DNA of 64,000 nt from Bradyrhizobium sp. CCGUVB4N (GCF_024199945.1 NZ_JANADP010000001.1:8060001-8124000), one strand, 5' to 3'. Counted from the stretch's first letter, positions 7,908-17,308 are shown. Notes: generated by a model not told the origin, from the sequence alone. Made by a program: numbers and translations.

Positions 7908-9377
7908 ATGACTTTGCCGATGAGCTGGAATGAATGGACGCAGCACGATGGCGTCGGCCTTGCGGCGCGCGTCCGCAACGGCGAGCTGACGGCAAAGGAA
8001 CTGGCACGTCAGGCCGCGGCGGCCGTGGCCAAGGTCAATCCGACGCTGTCGGGCGTGGTCGAGCTGTTCGATGACGTGATCGCCGATCCCGCCAAGGACG
8101 GCGCCAATCTCGCCGGTCCGTTCGCCGGCCTGCCTTTCCTGATGAAGGATCTGGGTCCGACCATGAAGGGCCGACTCCAGGAAATGGGCTCGCTGCTGAT
8201 GCGCGGCAATCGCGCCGCGGCCGACACATTCCTGACCGGCAAATTCCGCCAGGCAGGCTTGAACCTGATCGGCCGCACGACGACGCCGGAATTCGGCGTG
8301 TGCAGCTCCGCCGACAACCCGGCCGTCTATGTCACCCGCAATCCCTGGAATACCGACTACACCACCTGCGGCTCGTCGGCCGGCAGCGCGGCGATGGTCG
8401 CGGCCGGCGTGGTGCCGATCGCGCACGCGACCGATGGCGGCGGCTCGATCCGCATTCCCGCCGGCGTCAACGGCAATATCGGGCTGAAGGTGTCGCGCGG
8501 CGTGTTCTCGCTGGCGCCGCACATGTCCGACCTCACCGGCCTCGTCTCGATCCAGGGCTGCCAGTCGCGCACGGTGCGCGACACCGCCGCTTTCGTCGAC
8601 CACGCCCGCGGCCCCGCGCCCGGCGAGTTCATGCCGTTCTGGACCACGGCGCAGCCTTACGGCGAGATGATCAAGCGCGATCCATCCAAGCTGCGCATCG
8701 CGCTGTCGCACACCTGGGGCGATTACACCGCGACGCCCGAGATCGCCGCCGAACTGGAGAAGACCGGCCGCTTCCTCGAGGGCCTCGGCCATCACGTCGA
8801 CTACGCACTGCCCGAGCTCGATTTCCGCGCCGCCTTCGCGGCGCAGACCACCTGCTACATCTCGAACTTTTCCGTGGTGATTTCCAACATGCTCGCCGCG
8901 CGCGGGCTGGAGCGTCCGCCGGAAGATCTGATCGAGCCGATGAACATCCGGATCTGGGAAGCCGGCCTGCACACGAGCTTCGCCGACCGGGCGAAGATGC
9001 AGGCGGTCTTCAACACCACCTCGCGCGGCTTCGGCAGCTTCTTCGAGCAGTGGGACGTGATCCTGACGCCGATCACGGCGCTGCCGACGCCGAAGGTCGG
9101 CACCAAGGAATATCTCACCATCTCCGACAATCCGGATGTGCTCGACTGGTTCGGCAATCTCTGGCGCTTCTTCGCCTTCACGCCGCTCGCCAATCTCTGC
9201 GGCATGCCGGCAATCTCGATGCCGATGGCGGCCCAGGACCACGGCCTGCCGCTCGGCATCCAGGCGATCGCGAAGCAGGCCAATGACGGCCTGCTGCTGC
9301 AACTCGCCGCCCAGATCGAGCGCGCGCTCGACGGCAAGTGGAACGGCGGGAAGAAGCCGAAGGTGTATGTCGGCTAG
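7908..9377 (+). CDS. Amidase-signature hydrolase
   Basis: The 489-residue protein has the amidase signature core: catalytic Lys in FLMKDLG (about residue 82), the Gly/Ser-rich segment CGSSAGSAAMVAAG (cis-Ser and backbone Gly), and the nucleophile Ser in GGGSIRIPA. It looks closest by overall layout to 6-aminohexanoate cyclic dimer hydrolase-type amidases. Next to a cyanuric acid hydrolase it may instead act on an open-chain ureide such as carboxybiuret, as AtzE does; this is inference from context. The ATG at 7908 has AAGGGGA eleven bases upstream; ATG 7920 is an alternative. Confidence 0.88.
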   Translation: MTLPMSWNEWTQHDGVGLAARVRNGELTAKELARQAAAAVAKVNPTLSGVVELFDDVIADPAKDGANLAGPFAGLPFLMKDLGPTMKGRLQEMGSLLMRGNRAAADTFLTGKFRQAGLNLIGRTTTPEFGVCSSADNPAVYVTRNPWNTDYTTCGSSAGSAAMVAAGVVPIAHATDGGGSIRIPAGVNGNIGLKVSRGVFSLAPHMSDLTGLVSIQGCQSRTVRDTAAFVDHARGPAPGEFMPFWTTAQPYGEMIKRDPSKLRIALSHTWGDYTATPEIAAELEKTGRFLEGLGHHVDYALPELDFRAAFAAQTTCYISNFSVVISNMLAARGLERPPEDLIEPMNIRIWEAGLHTSFADRAKMQAVFNTTSRGFGSFFEQWDVILTPITALPTPKVGTKEYLTISDNPDVLDWFGNLWRFFAFTPLANLCGMPAISMPMAAQDHGLPLGIQAIAKQANDGLLLQLAAQIERALDGKWNGGKKPKVYVG

Positions 9378-9392
9378 GCGTAGCGACAAGCT

Positions 9393-10607
9393 CTAGCCAA
9401 CACCTCGCCCGATCGCCTTGTCCGCACGTCCGCGCGATACGCCATGCTCCGCGAGCAGGCGCGCCGCGGGACTTCGCGTCTCGGCAAACAGGGCAACAAG
9501 CGCATTGACGCCGGTGACCTCGGGATATCCGACCTCCTGGGCAAGGAACGGGGCGCGCTGATCGACGCGCTTGAACGCCGCCGTCGGCTCGGCACGTCCG
9601 GTCTCGATCACGGTGTGCTTGAGTTCGTTGTCGAGATACTGCACGAGGCCTTGCCTCAGCTTGTCGAGATCGGCGTCGCAGGCACGCATCACGGCGGCCG
9701 CGTTCGCATCCTCGGTCAGGGCAAGCAGCAAATGCTCAAGCGTCGCGTATTGATGGCGGCGCCGGTCAGCGTGCTCAAGCGCCCGCCGTTTCGTAGCCGC
9801 GTAGTTTGCCGAGACCGGCCGTTGCGACAGGTCGAGCAGCGCGTCGATCCGCTCGAGCCGTTTCACGGGATCGAGCGTCGCCAGCAGCTCGTATTTGTCC
9901 CTGATGGGTAACTTCATCCGCGTCGCGACGGTATCGGCGATCTGTCCGGGATCACGGGTTAAATCGAAGAACAGCCAGAGGTCCGGCACCAGAATTCCAT
10001 GAGCCGCCGTGTAATCCTGGAAGCTTTGATAGATCCTTCGGATCAGATCCCTGGCATCGCGGGCCGTCCCCTCACTGACGTCAACGACCGCGGCCTGATA
10101 GGCGACCGCCTCAGCCGCAAAGCTGCGTAGCGCGACGCGCCGAAGGCCGCGCGTCAGCACCCTGAACGTGCCATTCTCGAGCGGCACCAGTTCGAGCAGT
10201 TGCGATAGGATGCCGATCTCGTAGACATCGGACAATCGAGGATCGTCGACGGCCGCCTCGCGTTGAATCGCCAGGACGACTTCGCGTCCGCCTTCGAACG
10301 CCTGGTTCAACGCCTGAACGGTGCTCTCGCGGCCTACAAACAGCGGGTAAGTCGCGTTCGGAAACGGAACGAGATCGCGTAGGGGAATGGCGGGATAGAG
10401 CGCCGTTGTCGTTTTCAGCGGTGCAATCGCCGGCGCCGTGTCACGCCGCTCTGCGTGAAGCAGCGCCGACAATGTATTCCAGTCGGCAACACCGAACATC
10501 CTCGACACGAGTTCGAGGCTCTCGCTGTGGCTGATGGTGACGGCCTTGGTGGTCAGGGATTCGCGCAGGGTCTGCGCCATAGCCTTGGCATCGCGAAAAT
10601 CGCGCAT
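9393..10607 (-). CDS. Lon N-terminal / Clp N-terminal domain fusion without an ATPase motor
   Basis: The 404-residue product joins three binding modules. About 3-52 is a small helical domain (DAKAMAQTLRES ... SESLELVSRMFGVADWNTLSA) like that seen in glyoxalase-superfamily proteins. About 70-270 is a Lon substrate-binding domain (IPLRDLVPFPNATYPLFVGR, then EIGILSQLLEL). About 275-400 is a ClpA/ClpC-type N-domain (RALEHADRRRHQYATLEHLL, then ARLLAEHGVSRGRADKAI). There is no Walker motif and no protease Ser-Lys or His-Asp-Ser site. It is therefore likely a substrate-recognition or adaptor protein for Lon or Clp machines. It is a single gene, convergent with the amidase (15-base gap). Confidence 0.88.
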   Translation of the reverse strand: MRDFRDAKAMAQTLRESLTTKAVTISHSESLELVSRMFGVADWNTLSALLHAERRDTAPAIAPLKTTTALYPAIPLRDLVPFPNATYPLFVGRESTVQALNQAFEGGREVVLAIQREAAVDDPRLSDVYEIGILSQLLELVPLENGTFRVLTRGLRRVALRSFAAEAVAYQAAVVDVSEGTARDARDLIRRIYQSFQDYTAAHGILVPDLWLFFDLTRDPGQIADTVATRMKLPIRDKYELLATLDPVKRLERIDALLDLSQRPVSANYAATKRRALEHADRRRHQYATLEHLLLALTEDANAAAVMRACDADLDKLRQGLVQYLDNELKHTVIETGRAEPTAAFKRVDQRAPFLAQEVGYPEVTGVNALVALFAETRSPAARLLAEHGVSRGRADKAIGRGVG

Positions 10608-10805
10608 CGGTTCGTCCTCTGCATGAGCGATCCAGGTGTGTCAGGTGGTTGCGTTGCTGACCCGGTCGCTCGGGCAAAGGGGGCCGATCAGGGCTCGATA
10701 CATTCACCGTTCCACGGAGGGCGCAACCGGCAGGTCGTATCAACCTGCGCGGAAGGTGACGTAAAGGCGGATGGCTGTCAATCTCGGTTCCTGCTCAGTT
10801 CTTGC

Positions 10806-11123
10806 TCAATTCTTCACGGTCGGGATCGCTTCGTCCGGCTGCTGCTGTCCGAGCTTGAGCATCGCAAGCGCCTTGTCGAGCGCTTCGCGCAAGGCCAGCG
10901 CCGCGGCCGGGCTGCAGCGCAGATGCGCGGTCTGGACCACGTCGACCCTGACGGCGGCACCAATCGGCATCAGCAAATTCGCAGCGAGCTCGATCTGGAT
11001 CGCACCGTTGTGATGGCCGAAGCAGGACGCGCCGTCGAAATAGATGATCGGCGCCCGCTCCGAGCTCGAGCTAGAAATGGTGACGAGCCCCTGGCTGGTG
11101 GCGGGCGTCTCGGGATCGGCCAT
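10806..11123 (-). CDS. Small conserved hypothetical protein
   Basis: The 105-residue protein has a Ser-rich N-terminus, a beta-rich middle (PIIYFDGASCFGHHNGAIQIEL) and a C-terminal helix (AALALREALDKALAMLKLGQ). The ATG at 11123 follows an AAGGAGT ribosome site by five bases, which decides it against the longer reading from 11195. The middle part recalls small DUF3467-type proteins, but I cannot assign a function. It is a lone gene in a 670-base gap between oppositely oriented neighbours. Confidence 0.7.
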   Translation of the reverse strand: MADPETPATSQGLVTISSSSSERAPIIYFDGASCFGHHNGAIQIELAANLLMPIGAAVRVDVVQTAHLRCSPAAALALREALDKALAMLKLGQQQPDEAIPTVKN

Positions 11124-11274
11124 GGGCACTCCTTGGGACTGGTCGACGGGCGAAGCGCCCACCATCGTTGCTTCGGCGCGCTCTGTCGAGGCCAAACCGG
11201 TTCCTGGCAGATCTGCCGCGCGGGGCGCATTTCCGGGTTTTGCGCCGTCCCCGACGGTGGTCTAGAACGTCATC

Positions 11275-12183
11275 ATGTCCATCTCATCGACCACGCTTCC
11301 TTTCGAGGAACTCGCCGAAGCCATCAAGGGCCGCCGCTCCGATTACGGCCATATCAGCGGGCTGCAGCTCGACCGGTTCGCGCCGGGCGAAGCCTGGTCG
11401 AGCCTGCCCTATCGCCCCGTCTTCGTCGGCGACACCGAGACCGGTGTGCTGCATGGTGGCGTCGTCACCGCGATGCTGGACGAGAGCTGCGGCATGGCGG
11501 TTCAGCTCGCGCTCGACGGCACCAGCGCGATCGCGACGCTCGACCTGCGCATCGACTACCAGAAGCCGGCTACCCCTGGGCTCGCCATCAAGGCGCATTC
11601 GGTCTGCTATCGCACCACGCGCTCGATCGCCTTCGTGCGCTCCACGGCTTACCAGGAGTCCGAGGACGATCCGGTGGCGACCGCCACCGGCTGCTTCATG
11701 ATCGGCGCCAACCGCACCAACATGCTGGCGGACCGCCGGATGGACCAGCGCAGCATCCCGACGCTGGAAGCGCCGGAGGATCCGGACAGCCCGTTCGCCA
11801 ACAGCCCGTTCGCGCGCTGCCTCGGCATTCGCGTCAATGATGACGGCACGCTGACGATGCCGTTCTCGCCCAAAATCATCGGCAACCCGATCCTCCCCGC
11901 CATCCACGGCGGCATGACCGGCGCTTTCCTTGAGACCACCGCGATCCTCGGCGTGCGGCGCGAGCTCGGGATCGCGACGCTGCCGAAGCCGATCGGGCTG
12001 ACCGTCAATTACCTGCGCTCCGGCCGGGCGCTGGACACCATTGCCAATGTCTCGATCGTGAAACAGGGCCGGCGTATCGTCGCCTTCGAGGCGCGGGCCT
12101 GGCAGGACGATCCGGACAAGCCGATCGCGTCCGCCTTCGGCCATTTCATGCTGCGCCCGACGCCTGGAAACGACGAGGAATAG
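11275..12183 (+). CDS. Tandem hotdog-fold thioesterase (PaaI-like)
   Basis: The 302-residue protein contains two hotdog domains. The first spans about 20-145 with VLHGGVVTAMLDESCGMA; the second spans about 165-295 with AIHGGMTGAFLETTAI. Each has the HGG motif and the following acidic residue (Asp or Glu) typical of PaaI-family acyl-CoA thioesterases. A fused pair would give the hotdog dimer in one chain. The substrate is unknown. ATG 11275 is the only sensible start; the gene is monocistronic as far as the sequence shows. Confidence 0.86.
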   Translation: MSISSTTLPFEELAEAIKGRRSDYGHISGLQLDRFAPGEAWSSLPYRPVFVGDTETGVLHGGVVTAMLDESCGMAVQLALDGTSAIATLDLRIDYQKPATPGLAIKAHSVCYRTTRSIAFVRSTAYQESEDDPVATATGCFMIGANRTNMLADRRMDQRSIPTLEAPEDPDSPFANSPFARCLGIRVNDDGTLTMPFSPKIIGNPILPAIHGGMTGAFLETTAILGVRRELGIATLPKPIGLTVNYLRSGRALDTIANVSIVKQGRRIVAFEARAWQDDPDKPIASAFGHFMLRPTPGNDEE

Positions 12184-12249
12184 GCGTATTTTACTTGACG
12201 ACCGGGATTCGGGACACAACGATAGCACGTTCCCACGAGAGGTATTGGG

Positions 12250-12615
12250 TTGCGGCATCCGATCGACATCATCGCCATGTTCGCCGCCATCTGGCTGTTG
12301 GCGTCAATGGTGCTCGACGCGGTGACGCCGAAGGAACTGACCGCGGTCATGATCGCCATCGCGATCGGGCCCGCCGTGGTCATCACCGCCGTGTTCTACT
12401 ATCTGCGCTGCCCGCGCACGGATTTCGCGGTGATGTTCGCAGCGCTCTGGCTGATCTCCGACATCGCCATCGCCTTCATCTCGCCGAAGGAACTGCCGCA
12501 TTTCCTGATCGCGCTCGGCTTCGTGCCGGCGGCGCTGATCGGCATCGTGCTGCACTGGCAGCGCTTCCAGCGCCGCCATGAGCAACTGCCCGCGCCGTCA
12601 GCGAAGCGCGGCTAG
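12250..12615 (+). CDS. Small four-helix membrane protein with internal duplication
   Basis: The 121-residue protein has four hydrophobic segments. Two halves repeat the same pattern: MFAAIWLLAS ... VTPKELTAVMIAIAIGPAVVI, and then MFAALWLISD ... ISPKELPHFLIALGFVPAALI. The start I chose is TTG 12250 behind a GAGG site; ATG 12286 would remove the beginning of the first helix. Function is unknown. It ends with a charged tail and overlaps the end of poxB on the other strand by four bases. Confidence 0.72.
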   Translation: MRHPIDIIAMFAAIWLLASMVLDAVTPKELTAVMIAIAIGPAVVITAVFYYLRCPRTDFAVMFAALWLISDIAIAFISPKELPHFLIALGFVPAALIGIVLHWQRFQRRHEQLPAPSAKRG

Positions 12616-14348
12616 CGCGACAGCAAGTTTGTCTTCGCGAGGTCGATAACCTCGTCGCCGCGGCCACTCATGACCGCACGCAGCACCCAGAGGCTAAAAC
12701 CCTTGACCTGTTCGGCCGTGATGGTCGGCGGCATCGACAGCTCCTGCTTGGCGGTGACGACATCAAGCAGCGCCGGGCCATTGTGGGCCAGCATCTCCTT
12801 CATCGCGCCGGGGAGTTCGCCGGGGTCCTCGACGCGTTTCGCAAAAATGCCCATCGCGCGCGCCATCGCGGCGAAGTCGGGATTTTCCAGATCGACATTG
12901 GTGTCGACGAAGCCTGCGGCCTTCATCTCCAGCGCGACGAAGCCGAGCACGCCGTTGTTGAAGACGACGATCTTCACCGGCAGCTTCATCTGCGTCAGCG
13001 TGATCAGATCGCCCATCAGCATGGTGAAGCCGCCGTCGCCCGACAGCGAGATCACCTGGCGGCCGGGCTGCGAGGCCTGCGCGCCGATCGCCTGCGGCAT
13101 GGCGTTGGCCATCGAGCCGTGCACGAAGGAGCCGATCAGCCGTCGGCGGCCGTTCATGTTGAGATAGCGCGCGGCCCACACCGTCGGCGTGCCGACATCG
13201 GCGGTGAAGACGGCATCGTCACTCGCGTGATCGCTGATGACTTTTGCCAGATATTGCGGATGGATCGGCTTGGCTCCCGGCGTACCCTTGGCGAGCGAGT
13301 CCAGGCCTTCACGCGCCCTCTTGTAATGCGCGATGGCGTCGTCGAGATGCTTTCGTTGCGTCTTGGTCTTGAGCAGCGGCAGCAGCGCCTCGATGGTCAG
13401 CTTGACGTCGCCGACGAGACCGAGATCGATCTTGGTGCGCCGTCCCAGATTTTCCGGGCGGATATCGATCTGCGCAACCTTCGCATCGGCCGGGAAGAAC
13501 TGCTTGTAGGGAAAATCCGTTCCCAGCATCACCAGCGCGTCGCAGGCGTGCATGGCGGCGTAGCCCGAGGAGAAGCCGATGAAGCCGGTCATGCCGACGT
13601 CGTAGGGGTTGTTGTATTCGACGTGCTCCTTGCCGCCGAGCGCATGCACGATCGGGCTCTTCAGCGCTTCGGCCAGTTGCATCAGCGGTGCATGCGCGCC
13701 GGCACAGCCGCGGCCGCAGAACAGCGTGATGCGCTCGGCGCTGTTGAGGAGATCTGCGAGCGCTTTCAGCTCGTCGGCCTGCGGCACGATCCTGGGCGCG
13801 GACAGCGCAAGCCCGCGATTGGTCGACAGCGCGCGCTTCGGCGGGCTGCGGAACGCGACGTCGCCAGGCATCGCGACGACGGCGACGCCGCGCAGGCCCA
13901 CCGCTGCGCGGATCGCGTTCTCCAGCACGAAAGGCAGCTGGCTCGGATCCGAGACCAGCTCGCAATAATGGCTGCATTCGCGAAACAGATTTTGCGGATG
14001 AGTTTCCTGAAAATAGCCGCCGCCGATCTCGGCCGACGGGATCTGCGCGGCGATCGCCAGCACCGGCACGCGGCTGCGATGTGCGTCGAACAGGCCGTTG
14101 ATCAGATGCAGATTGCCCGGGCCGCAGGAGCCGGCGCAGACCGCGAGGCTGCCGGTCATCTCGGCTTCGCCGGCGGCCGCGAACGCCGCGACCTCCTCGT
14201 GGCGGACGTGCACCCATTCGATGGTGCCGCGGCGGCGCAGTGCCTCGGTGAGACCGTTCAGGCTGTCGCCGACAATGCCGTAGATGCGCTTGACGCCGGC
14301 CTGTTCGAGTGTTGCCACGAACAGATCGGCTATGTTGTTGATCGCCAT
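12612..14348 (-). CDS. poxB: ThDP-dependent pyruvate dehydrogenase/oxidase (PoxB-type)
   Basis: The 578-residue flavoprotein has the three domains of the ThDP oxidase family. The N-terminal PYR domain has the catalytic Glu in VRHEEVAAFAAAGEAE (about 50-65). The middle FAD-type domain is at about 190-330. The C-terminal PP domain carries the ThDP/Mg motif SGDGGFTMLMGD ... VVFNN. By family it oxidises pyruvate to acetate and CO2 with electrons passed to the quinone pool at the membrane. Length and order match PoxB. The start ATG 14348 has an AGGAGA site upstream. It lies 80 bases downstream of dgoA on the same strand. Confidence 0.88.
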   Translation of the reverse strand: MAINNIADLFVATLEQAGVKRIYGIVGDSLNGLTEALRRRGTIEWVHVRHEEVAAFAAAGEAEMTGSLAVCAGSCGPGNLHLINGLFDAHRSRVPVLAIAAQIPSAEIGGGYFQETHPQNLFRECSHYCELVSDPSQLPFVLENAIRAAVGLRGVAVVAMPGDVAFRSPPKRALSTNRGLALSAPRIVPQADELKALADLLNSAERITLFCGRGCAGAHAPLMQLAEALKSPIVHALGGKEHVEYNNPYDVGMTGFIGFSSGYAAMHACDALVMLGTDFPYKQFFPADAKVAQIDIRPENLGRRTKIDLGLVGDVKLTIEALLPLLKTKTQRKHLDDAIAHYKRAREGLDSLAKGTPGAKPIHPQYLAKVISDHASDDAVFTADVGTPTVWAARYLNMNGRRRLIGSFVHGSMANAMPQAIGAQASQPGRQVISLSGDGGFTMLMGDLITLTQMKLPVKIVVFNNGVLGFVALEMKAAGFVDTNVDLENPDFAAMARAMGIFAKRVEDPGELPGAMKEMLAHNGPALLDVVTAKQELSMPPTITAEQVKGFSLWVLRAVMSGRGDEVIDLAKTNLLSR

Positions 14349-14428
14349 GTCGGTCTCCTGATCTCGCTATTGCAGCAAGATAGGACAACGCACGACCGTG
14401 ACGACATCACGGCTTGTTTATTGCGCGA

Positions 14429-15061
14429 TCAGTCTTTCACAATCGCCCGATCATAGGCCTCGATCGTCGCCTTCGCGCGCGCGGCGACATCGGCGGCCGA
14501 CATGCCGGGCTTGTAGAGGCTGGAGCCAAGCCCGAATGCGGTCACGCCGCCCTTGATGTATTCTGCAAAATTCTGGTCGGAGACGCCGCCGACGGCGGCG
14601 ATCATCACGCCTGCGGGGAGCACCGCGCGGATCGCGGCGATGCCGGACGCGCCGAGCACGCTCGCCGGAAAGAATTTGAGGCCGGATGCACCGGAGCGGG
14701 CTGCAAGCAGCGCCTCGGTCGGCGAGAACACGCCGGGCAGCGTCACCATGCCGTGCTGATGCGCACGCGCCAGCACCTCGGTATCGACATTCGGCGAGAC
14801 CATCAGCTTGCCACCGACATCATTGAGGCGATCGACATCCGCCGCGGTGAGCACCGTGCCGGCGCCGATCAGCACGCCTGATGGCGCGAGCTTCGCGGCG
14901 AGCCCGATGGAGCGGAACGGATCGGGCGAGTTCAGGGGAATCTCGATCGCGGTCATGCCGGCCTCGACCAGCACGCCGACGATGGCCTCGGTCTCCTCGG
15001 GCTTGACGCCGCGCAGGATCGCGACCAGGGGCCGCTTCATCGGCGGAAAGGGAACGCTCAT
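14429..15061 (-). CDS. dgoA: 2-dehydro-3-deoxy-6-phosphogalactonate aldolase
   Basis: The 210-residue class I aldolase of the KDPG/KDPGal family splits 2-keto-3-deoxy-6-phosphogalactonate into pyruvate and glyceraldehyde-3-phosphate. The opening VAILRGVKPEETEAIV, the Glu in AIEIPLNSPDPF, the GAGTVLTAADV strand and the Schiff-base Lys in ASGLKFFPAS (about residue 125) are all present. The start codon overlaps the stop of the kinase gene (ATGA), so the two are translationally coupled in the De Ley-Doudoroff galactonate route. Confidence 0.92.
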   Translation of the reverse strand: MSVPFPPMKRPLVAILRGVKPEETEAIVGVLVEAGMTAIEIPLNSPDPFRSIGLAAKLAPSGVLIGAGTVLTAADVDRLNDVGGKLMVSPNVDTEVLARAHQHGMVTLPGVFSPTEALLAARSGASGLKFFPASVLGASGIAAIRAVLPAGVMIAAVGGVSDQNFAEYIKGGVTAFGLGSSLYKPGMSAADVAARAKATIEAYDRAIVKD

Positions 15062-15990
15062 CTCAAAGATCCTTCTGACTTCGTCCAGATCGCCGCCGCG
15101 GCCATCGACAGGCCGCGGCGCACCGCTTCATCGGCATCGATCGGGTTCACGTTGACCGACAGCGCATCGAAGGCCAGCCGGTACAGATCCGCCAGCCGGC
15201 CCGAGGCAATCAGCATGATGCCGGCCTTCGGCACCGTACCGGAAAGACCTGCGGCGAGCTCGGCGCCGATCAACGTGCCCGACAGTGTCTCACGCGCCGC
15301 GGCCGGCGTGCCGCCGAACAGCAGCTGACGCGACCTTGCGGTGAACAGGAGATTGGCCGCGAAAGCCGGCGCTTCGTACGCGGCTTTCACCGCCGCCTTG
15401 AAGCTCGCGACATCCTCGGCGTCATCGGCGCCGGCGACTGCGAGCGACAGAATCGTCTCGCGCGAAACCACGCTGAAGAGCTCACCGGTCATGAAGGTGG
15501 AGAAATGCGCGACGGTGCCGTCCTTCACCCGCACCCATTTCGAATGGGTGCCGGGCATGCAGACCAGCGCCTCGCCCGCGGCATGAAGGCCGAGCGCGCC
15601 GAGCAATTGGGTCTCCTCGCCGCGCATCACGTCCGGCGCGACTTTGTCGCGCTGCGCGATGCCCGGCAGGATGCGGATGTCGCGCGCCTCGCCCGGCACG
15701 CGCGCGGCCTGCTTCAGAACCGCCGACAATGGCGCCGGCGTATCGACATAGCCGGCCTCGACCCAACCGGTTTTGGCACCGGCCATGCCGCAGACGAGAA
15801 CGGGCAGATCAGCGGGCGCCGCGACTGCGGCAAGGTGCGATTGCAGCACGCCGGGGAAGCCGGCCTTGGCCGCGGCCAGCATGCCCTCGCCGCTGCGGCG
15901 CTCGGCCAGCACGTGGCCCGTGCGGTCGACCAGCCAGAGCCGGAAGCTGCTGGTGCCCCAGTCCACCGCGACAAAAGCGGGATCGGTCAT
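15058..15990 (-). CDS. dgoK: 2-dehydro-3-deoxygalactonokinase
   Basis: The 310-residue kinase phosphorylates 2-keto-3-deoxygalactonate before the aldolase step. The N-terminal phosphate-binding strand VAVDWGTSSFRLWLVD, the central GMAGAKTGWVEAGY, the motif CMPGTHSKWVRVKDG and the C-terminal LIASGRLADLY are all DgoK hallmarks. It is the first gene of the dgoK-dgoA pair. No galactonate dehydratase, transporter or regulator gene lies next to it, so the rest of the pathway must be encoded elsewhere. Confidence 0.93.
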   Translation of the reverse strand: MTDPAFVAVDWGTSSFRLWLVDRTGHVLAERRSGEGMLAAAKAGFPGVLQSHLAAVAAPADLPVLVCGMAGAKTGWVEAGYVDTPAPLSAVLKQAARVPGEARDIRILPGIAQRDKVAPDVMRGEETQLLGALGLHAAGEALVCMPGTHSKWVRVKDGTVAHFSTFMTGELFSVVSRETILSLAVAGADDAEDVASFKAAVKAAYEAPAFAANLLFTARSRQLLFGGTPAAARETLSGTLIGAELAAGLSGTVPKAGIMLIASGRLADLYRLAFDALSVNVNPIDADEAVRRGLSMAAAAIWTKSEGSLR

Positions 15991-16210
15991 TTCTAGTCGT
16001 ATCCTCGAGTCTCACGGCCAAGACGGCGTCTCGCGACAATGAGACGGCGCTTTGCAAATCCGCCCCGGGATATCGGCTATTGCGGCCCTAAACCAGCGTT
16101 TTCTCGCGGGTCCGGGACGCCTCCCGCGCTGGCACACCGCTTGCTGAAGCTGTTCCTGTTCACGTCAGCGAACGCGCAGCAAGACGCGTCAACACCAGAT
16201 GAGGAAACCC

Positions 16211-17308
16211 ATGGAGATCGGCTATTTCACGATGCCTTCGCATCCGCCGGAGTGCGGCCTGAAGGAAGGACATGACTGGGACCTGCAGGTCCTGCGCTGG
16301 CTCGACGAGCTCGGCTATCAGGAAGCCTGGATCGGCGAGCACCATACCGCGCCCTGGGAACCCAATCCCACGCCGGACCTGCTGATCGCACAAGCCCTGA
16401 TGCAGACCAAGCGCCTGCGCATCGGACCAGGTGGCTTCCTGCTGCCCTATCACCATCCGGCCGAGCTCGCCAACCGCGTCGCGATGCTGGACCACCTTTC
16501 AGAAGGCCGGCTGAATTTCGGCGTGGCGGCCTCGGGCCTGCCGAGCGACTGGGCGATGTTCAACGTCGACGGCATGAGCGGGCAGAACCGTGACATGACC
16601 CGCGAGGCGCTGGAGATCATCCTGAAGCTCTGGTCCGATCCCGCGCCCTTCACCTACAAGGGCAAGTTCTGGACCGTGACCAAGCCGGACACGATGTTCG
16701 ACTTCCTCAAGCCTCACATCAAGCCGTTGCAGGCGCCGCATCCGCCGATCGGCGTTGCCGGGCTGTCGAAGAACTCGGACACGCTCAAGCTCGCGGGCGA
16801 GCGCGGCTTCATCCCGATGAGCCTCAACCTCAACCCGGCCTATGTCGGCAGCCATTGGGACTCGGTCGAGATCGGTGCCGCCAAGACCGGGCGCAAGCCG
16901 AACCGCGCGGACTGGCGCCTGGTGCGCGAGGTGTTCGTCGCCGACACCGACGAAGAGGCCTGGAAGCTCTCGACCGGCGACATGATGGGCCGGATGATGG
17001 GCGAATACTTCCTGCCGCTGCTCGGCCATTTCGGCTTCAAGGACTATCTGAAGCACACGCCCGACGTGCCCGATAGCGACGTCACCGTCGAATATTGCGC
17101 CAAGCGGAACTGGGTCGTCGGCTCGCCCGCAACGGTGGCCGAAAAGATCGAGAAGATCTACGACGAGGTCGGCGGCTTCGGCGTGCTCTGCGTGTTCGGC
17201 TTCGACTACAAGCACAAGCCGGAAGCCTGGCACCACTCGCTCTCGCTGCTCAAGAACGAGGTGATGCCGCGCCTGAAGCATCTCGGCTCCGCGAAGAAGG
17301 CAGCTTGA
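16211..17308 (+). CDS. Luciferase-family flavin-dependent monooxygenase
   Basis: The 365-residue protein has the bacterial-luciferase TIM-barrel signature: IGYFTMPSHPP at the start, EAWIGEHHTAPWE (about 42-54), PYHHPAELANRVAMLDHLS and GRLNFGVAASG. The C-terminal half continues with PPIGVAGLSKNSDTLKLAGERGF and VGSPATVAEKIE. Members oxidise small organics with reduced FMN delivered by a separate reductase, and one follows 57 bases downstream. The overall look is that of limonene-monooxygenase-like members; the substrate is unknown. ATG 16211 is preferred over ATG 16199 because GAGGAA sits five bases before it. Confidence 0.88.
   Translation: MEIGYFTMPSHPPECGLKEGHDWDLQVLRWLDELGYQEAWIGEHHTAPWEPNPTPDLLIAQALMQTKRLRIGPGGFLLPYHHPAELANRVAMLDHLSEGRLNFGVAASGLPSDWAMFNVDGMSGQNRDMTREALEIILKLWSDPAPFTYKGKFWTVTKPDTMFDFLKPHIKPLQAPHPPIGVAGLSKNSDTLKLAGERGFIPMSLNLNPAYVGSHWDSVEIGAAKTGRKPNRADWRLVREVFVADTDEEAWKLSTGDMMGRMMGEYFLPLLGHFGFKDYLKHTPDVPDSDVTVEYCAKRNWVVGSPATVAEKIEKIYDEVGGFGVLCVFGFDYKHKPEAWHHSLSLLKNEVMPRLKHLGSAKKAA

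Noticed and set aside
12783..14456. 557-codon frame opposite poxB
   Set aside because: Shadow of a conserved ThDP enzyme; composition typical of antisense frames.
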